64,000 nucleotides of DNA from NCBI GenBank assembly GCA_002840535.1, contig PHBH01000010.1:62001-126000 (forward strand), written 5' to 3'. Below the pieces are notes generated by a model. That model saw only the letters and a list, made by a program, of their open reading frames with translations. It was not told the DNA's origin and made no database searches. This document shows positions 61,178 through 64,000 of this stretch, piece by piece (positions within the stretch are counted from its first letter, which is position 1; the number at the start of each line of letters is the position of its first letter). Source of the DNA: Deltaproteobacteria bacterium HGW-Deltaproteobacteria-15 (GTDB lineage: Bacteria; Desulfobacterota; DSM-4660; Desulfatiglandales; HGW-15). A program made the translations under genes and the position numbers.

Positions 61178-61648
61178 ATGAGGAAGCTTGACATCCAGTC
61201 GGGGTTGTTTCTCCTGCTCCTGTCCATGGGGATCTGCGTGGGCTCTCTGCAGCACGAGGTGGGTTCGTTGACAGAGCCGGGCTCGGGGTTCTTTCCTCTG
61301 GCAACGGGCCTGGTGCTTGGGATTCTCTCGATCCTCATCCTGATTGAGGGAAGGAGAGGGAGTCAGGACACTGCAGGGTTCTGGGCCCCGGCTGCGAACA
61401 GGAAGGGGATCTTCCTGACGATTTTTTTCATTCTCATTTTTTCCTTCCTGCTGGAGAGGGCGGGTTTTCTCTTTACAACGACCCTGTTCTTTTTCCTCGT
61501 GAGCCGTTTCGTCTCCGGACATCGGTGGTCAACGGCCCTGTTCTTCGGACTGGCTACCAGTGTTGCCACCTATGTGGTGTTCAGTTTCCTCCTTCGGGCC
61601 CCTCTTCCGGTGGGGATAGTGGAAAGCATGTTCTCATGGATTTCTTGA
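61178..61648 (+). CDS. tctB: Tripartite tricarboxylate transporter small permease (TctB family)
   Basis: Encodes 156 residues with four hydrophobic helices (about 10-28, 40-58, 80-98 and 112-145). The TctB-type EPGSGFFPLATGLVLGILS motif is at residues 33-51. The 3' end overlaps tctA by 13 bases. Works with TctA and a periplasmic TctC binding protein. Confidence 0.88.
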   Translation: MRKLDIQSGLFLLLLSMGICVGSLQHEVGSLTEPGSGFFPLATGLVLGILSILILIEGRRGSQDTAGFWAPAANRKGIFLTIFFILIFSFLLERAGFLFTTTLFFFLVSRFVSGHRWSTALFFGLATSVATYVVFSFLLRAPLPVGIVESMFSWIS

Positions 61649-63138
61649 GCAACATAGCCATGGGTTTTTCGGTGATTGCAGAGCCCATGAATTTCGTTTT
61701 CTGCTTCACAGGGGTTCTGCTGGGGACCCTGATCGGCGTCCTGCCGGGGCTTGGCCCAGGGGCCACCATCTCCCTGCTGCTGCCTTTGACATATCACCTC
61801 AACCCCATAGCCAGCATCATCATGGTGGCGGGGATCTATTACGGGGCAAAGTATGGGGGGTCCACCACCTCCATTCTGCTCAACATCCCCGGCGAGGTGG
61901 ACTCGGTGGTGACGTGTCTGGACGGCTACCAGATGGCCCGGAAGGGCAGGGCCGGCCCTGCCCTGGGGATATCGGCCTTCGGTTCCTTTATCGCTGGCAC
62001 GGTCGCGACGCTGGGGCTGATGCTGGTGGCGCCGACCATGGCCAGATTCGCGCTGAGTTTCGGTCCTCCGGAGATGTTCGCCCTCATGGTGCTGGCCATG
62101 ACCCTGATCGTGTTCATGTCATCCGGGTCCCAGGCCAAGGGTCTGGCCATGGCCTCGCTGGGGCTCTTCCTGGGTTCGGTGGGGCTGGATGTATTTACCA
62201 ATGTGGACCGCTTTGTGTTCGGATACAACTTTCTGCTGGAGGGGCTGGGGATCGTCCCGGTGATTGTGGGTCTGTTCGGGGTAGGGGAGGTATTGAGCAA
62301 TCTGGAGGTGCAGATAAGAGGAGAGGTCTTCCAGAAGAAGGTCTCGAACCTGCTCCCGACCCTGAAGGACTGGAAAGACTCTTTCTGGCCCATTGTTCGG
62401 GGGACATTCATCGGTTTTTTTGTAGGCATCATCCCCGGGGGCGGGGGGATCGCCTCCACCTTTGCCTCCTACACGGTTGAGAAGAGGCTTTCGAAAACCC
62501 CCGAGAAGTTCGGCACGGGAGTGATCGAGGGGGTGGCGGGGCCGGAGGCGGCCCACAACGCCTGTTCGGGGGCCAACTTCATTCCGTTGCTGACCCTTGG
62601 CATCCCCACCAACGGGATCATGGCCATCATTTTTGCCTCCCTGCTGATCAACGGGTTGCAGCCGGGCCCCCTGCTGATCAAGAACCAGCCGGAATTATTC
62701 TGGGGTGTGATCGCGAGCATGTATGTCGGCAACGTGATGCTGGTGATGCTGAATCTTCCCCTGATCGGGATCTGGGTGCGATTCCTGACCATTCCTTACG
62801 CCATCCTGGCGCCGTTGATCCTGTTCTTCTGCCTGCTGGGGGCCTACACGGTGAAGAACGCTGTGCCCGACCTGATCATCATGCTGATCTTCGGCATTGT
62901 GGGCTTTCTCATGAAGAAGTACCGCTATGAGGGGGCGCCGCTGATTATGGGGTTCGTGATCAGCGAACTGGTGGAAGGGGCCTTCATCCGTTCCCTCCTC
63001 ATGTCGGGCGGCAGCTTTACCATTTTCTTCAGCCGGCCCATCTCATGTACGCTCATGATCGTTTCACTGCTGTTATTCATCCTGCCCCTTTTCGGCAAGA
63101 AGCCGATCAGCATGGGGGCCGGAGACGATGAGGGCTAA
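61636..63138 (+). CDS. tctA: Tripartite tricarboxylate transporter large permease (TctA family)
   Basis: Encodes 500 residues from the ATG at 61636; an earlier in-frame ATG lies inside tctB and lacks conservation. About 12 transmembrane helices. The TctA signature GVLPGLGPGATISLLLPLTY near residue 33 and the second GFFVGIIPGGGGIASTFASY near 257 are both present, as is a PLLTLGIPTNGIMA stretch. It is the main transport subunit for carboxylates. Confidence 0.94.
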   Translation: MDFLSNIAMGFSVIAEPMNFVFCFTGVLLGTLIGVLPGLGPGATISLLLPLTYHLNPIASIIMVAGIYYGAKYGGSTTSILLNIPGEVDSVVTCLDGYQMARKGRAGPALGISAFGSFIAGTVATLGLMLVAPTMARFALSFGPPEMFALMVLAMTLIVFMSSGSQAKGLAMASLGLFLGSVGLDVFTNVDRFVFGYNFLLEGLGIVPVIVGLFGVGEVLSNLEVQIRGEVFQKKVSNLLPTLKDWKDSFWPIVRGTFIGFFVGIIPGGGGIASTFASYTVEKRLSKTPEKFGTGVIEGVAGPEAAHNACSGANFIPLLTLGIPTNGIMAIIFASLLINGLQPGPLLIKNQPELFWGVIASMYVGNVMLVMLNLPLIGIWVRFLTIPYAILAPLILFFCLLGAYTVKNAVPDLIIMLIFGIVGFLMKKYRYEGAPLIMGFVISELVEGAFIRSLLMSGGSFTIFFSRPISCTLMIVSLLLFILPLFGKKPISMGAGDDEG

Positions 63139-63198
63139 GAATGCAACAGGAGTCGTTCCTGTCAGGATAAACCTTAAGCCATGGAGGAGGATGAAGAG

Positions 63199-64000
63199 AT
63201 GACAGCGAAATGCAGGATTCTGAGATGGACAATGTTGGCCCTTGCGCTGGTCGCGGCTTTCACAGGCATTGCAGCGGCGGAGTACCCGGAGAAACCGATC
63301 ACCATGTATTGCGTGTTCTCGCCGGGTGGAACCGTGGACACGAGCATACGGGCCCTGGTTCCCGGCGCGGAGCAGGCTCTTGGAAAGAACATGACTGTGG
63401 TCACCAAGGATGGGGGGACCGGCACAGTGGGCCTCGCCCTTCTGGCGGAACAGAAACCTGACGGTTATACGCTGGCCTCAGGCACCAGCACAGCGATCGT
63501 CAGGGTGCCCCTGGCCCGGAAGATGACCTACAAGCCTCTTGGCAGTTTCACATTCGTCTATGCCTATGCTGCAGTAGCCAGCGGCCTCCTCGTCAGGCCC
63601 GAATCCCCTTTCAAGACCTTCAAGGAGATGGTCGAGTATGCGCGCCAGAATCCGGGCAAGGTGACTTACTCCACAATGGGCGCCGGTTCGCCCTTGCACG
63701 TGATCATGGAAGTCATCGCCATGAAGGAAAAAATCAAGTGGACCCATGTCCCGTACAAAGGCACCGCACCGGCTGAGACGGCGGCCCTGGGAGGCCATGT
63801 GGACGCAGTCTCCGCAGGGGACGTGAACAAGGCGCTGAGCGGTCAGATGAGGTGTCTGCTCATGCACACCAAGGAGAAGTATGCAAGACTGCCCGATGTG
63901 CCCACAACGATCGACCTTGGTTACGACTATTATAACGATACCCTCATCTCGGTCTATGGGCCGGCAGGCATGGATCCGGCGGTGGTCAAGAAACTGGAGG
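63199..64000 (+). CDS. tctC: TTT transporter solute-binding protein (TctC family), 3' end beyond window
   Basis: Partial: 267 codons from the ATG at 63199 (GGAGGATGAAGAG upstream; an ATG at 63181 is also in frame). Signal peptide about 1-28 (LALALVAAFTGIAAAEYP). TctC-type features: YPEKPITMYCVFSPGGTVD near residue 28, VVTKDGGTGTVGL, MTYKPLGSFTFVYAY and YSTMGAGSPLHVIMEVIAM; the C-terminal lobe starts before the window ends. It binds an organic acid in the periplasm and delivers it to TctAB. Confidence 0.9.
   Translation, partial: MTAKCRILRWTMLALALVAAFTGIAAAEYPEKPITMYCVFSPGGTVDTSIRALVPGAEQALGKNMTVVTKDGGTGTVGLALLAEQKPDGYTLASGTSTAIVRVPLARKMTYKPLGSFTFVYAYAAVASGLLVRPESPFKTFKEMVEYARQNPGKVTYSTMGAGSPLHVIMEVIAMKEKIKWTHVPYKGTAPAETAALGGHVDAVSAGDVNKALSGQMRCLLMHTKEKYARLPDVPTTIDLGYDYYNDTLISVYGPAGMDPAVVKKLE

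Overview
The window looks like part of the chromosome of an anaerobic, metabolically versatile Gram-negative bacterium, most likely a member of Desulfobacterota (the former Deltaproteobacteria). This is inferred from gene content, not from a marker gene. It carries an oxygen-independent class III ribonucleotide reductase with its activase, a 4-hydroxybutyryl-CoA dehydratase-type enzyme, an AprA-like flavoprotein paired with a two-cluster ferredoxin, a hexulose-phosphate synthase/RraA fusion, TRAP and TTT solute transporters, PAS-rich histidine kinases, and intergenic palindromic repeats of the kind often seen in that phylum. No rRNA, tRNA or CRISPR array was recognised.

Layout. 1-2696: 3'-truncated GH94-type glycoside phosphorylase (minus). 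2859-3167: small DUF1330 protein. 3240-8525 (minus): tightly overlapping six-gene operon whose order and domains match mxaR-S-A-C-K-L of methylotrophs (MoxR ATPase, DUF58, membrane-anchored periplasmic protein, VWA, small TM/TPR protein, VWA). 8734-14026: housekeeping and repair genes (ligA, dinB, M24 peptidase, nitroreductase). 14027-14685: noncoding stretch rich in nested repeats. 14686-18722: glgP, then Nudix hydrolase, exported cNMP-like protein and cupin. 18985-21636: PocR/PAS histidine kinase. 21851-22120: corrinoid-protein remnant.

22372-30561: IclR regulator, TRAP transporter (dctPQM), a uroporphyrinogen-decarboxylase-like fragment, an isocitrate-lyase/PEP-mutase-family lyase, a two-subunit aconitase-family hydratase and a Tm-1-like protein. 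Together these look like an uptake and hydration/cleavage route for a branched di- or tricarboxylic acid. 30775-37703: mixed genes (FMN-binding protein, YbgA-like, EEP phosphatase, HPS-RraA fusion, MltB-type transglycosylase) with several gene remnants. 37868-42350: 4-hydroxybutyryl-CoA dehydratase-like enzyme, nrdD and nrdG. 42769-44869: a DarA/DarB-like pair. 44986-47403: MASE/PAS histidine kinase.

47625-57143 (minus): an integrated potassium-transport and signalling locus. It encodes a sigma-54 response regulator, a receiver-TPR protein, two TrkA-type proteins, TrkH, a membrane histidine kinase, and a KdpD-like sensor that lacks a kinase domain and is fused to a PTS EIIA domain. 57305-58058: nucleotidyltransferase/small-partner pair resembling an AbiEii-type module. 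58434-64000: FadR-type regulator with a palindromic operator over its own promoter, then an AprAB-like flavoprotein/ferredoxin pair and a TTT transporter (tctB, tctA and a 3'-truncated tctC).

Four gene remnants (corrinoid protein, URO-D-type protein, a frameshifted phosphosulfolactate-synthase-like gene and a histidine-kinase tail) and at least six families of palindromic or tandem intergenic repeats show that this region has been actively rearranged.
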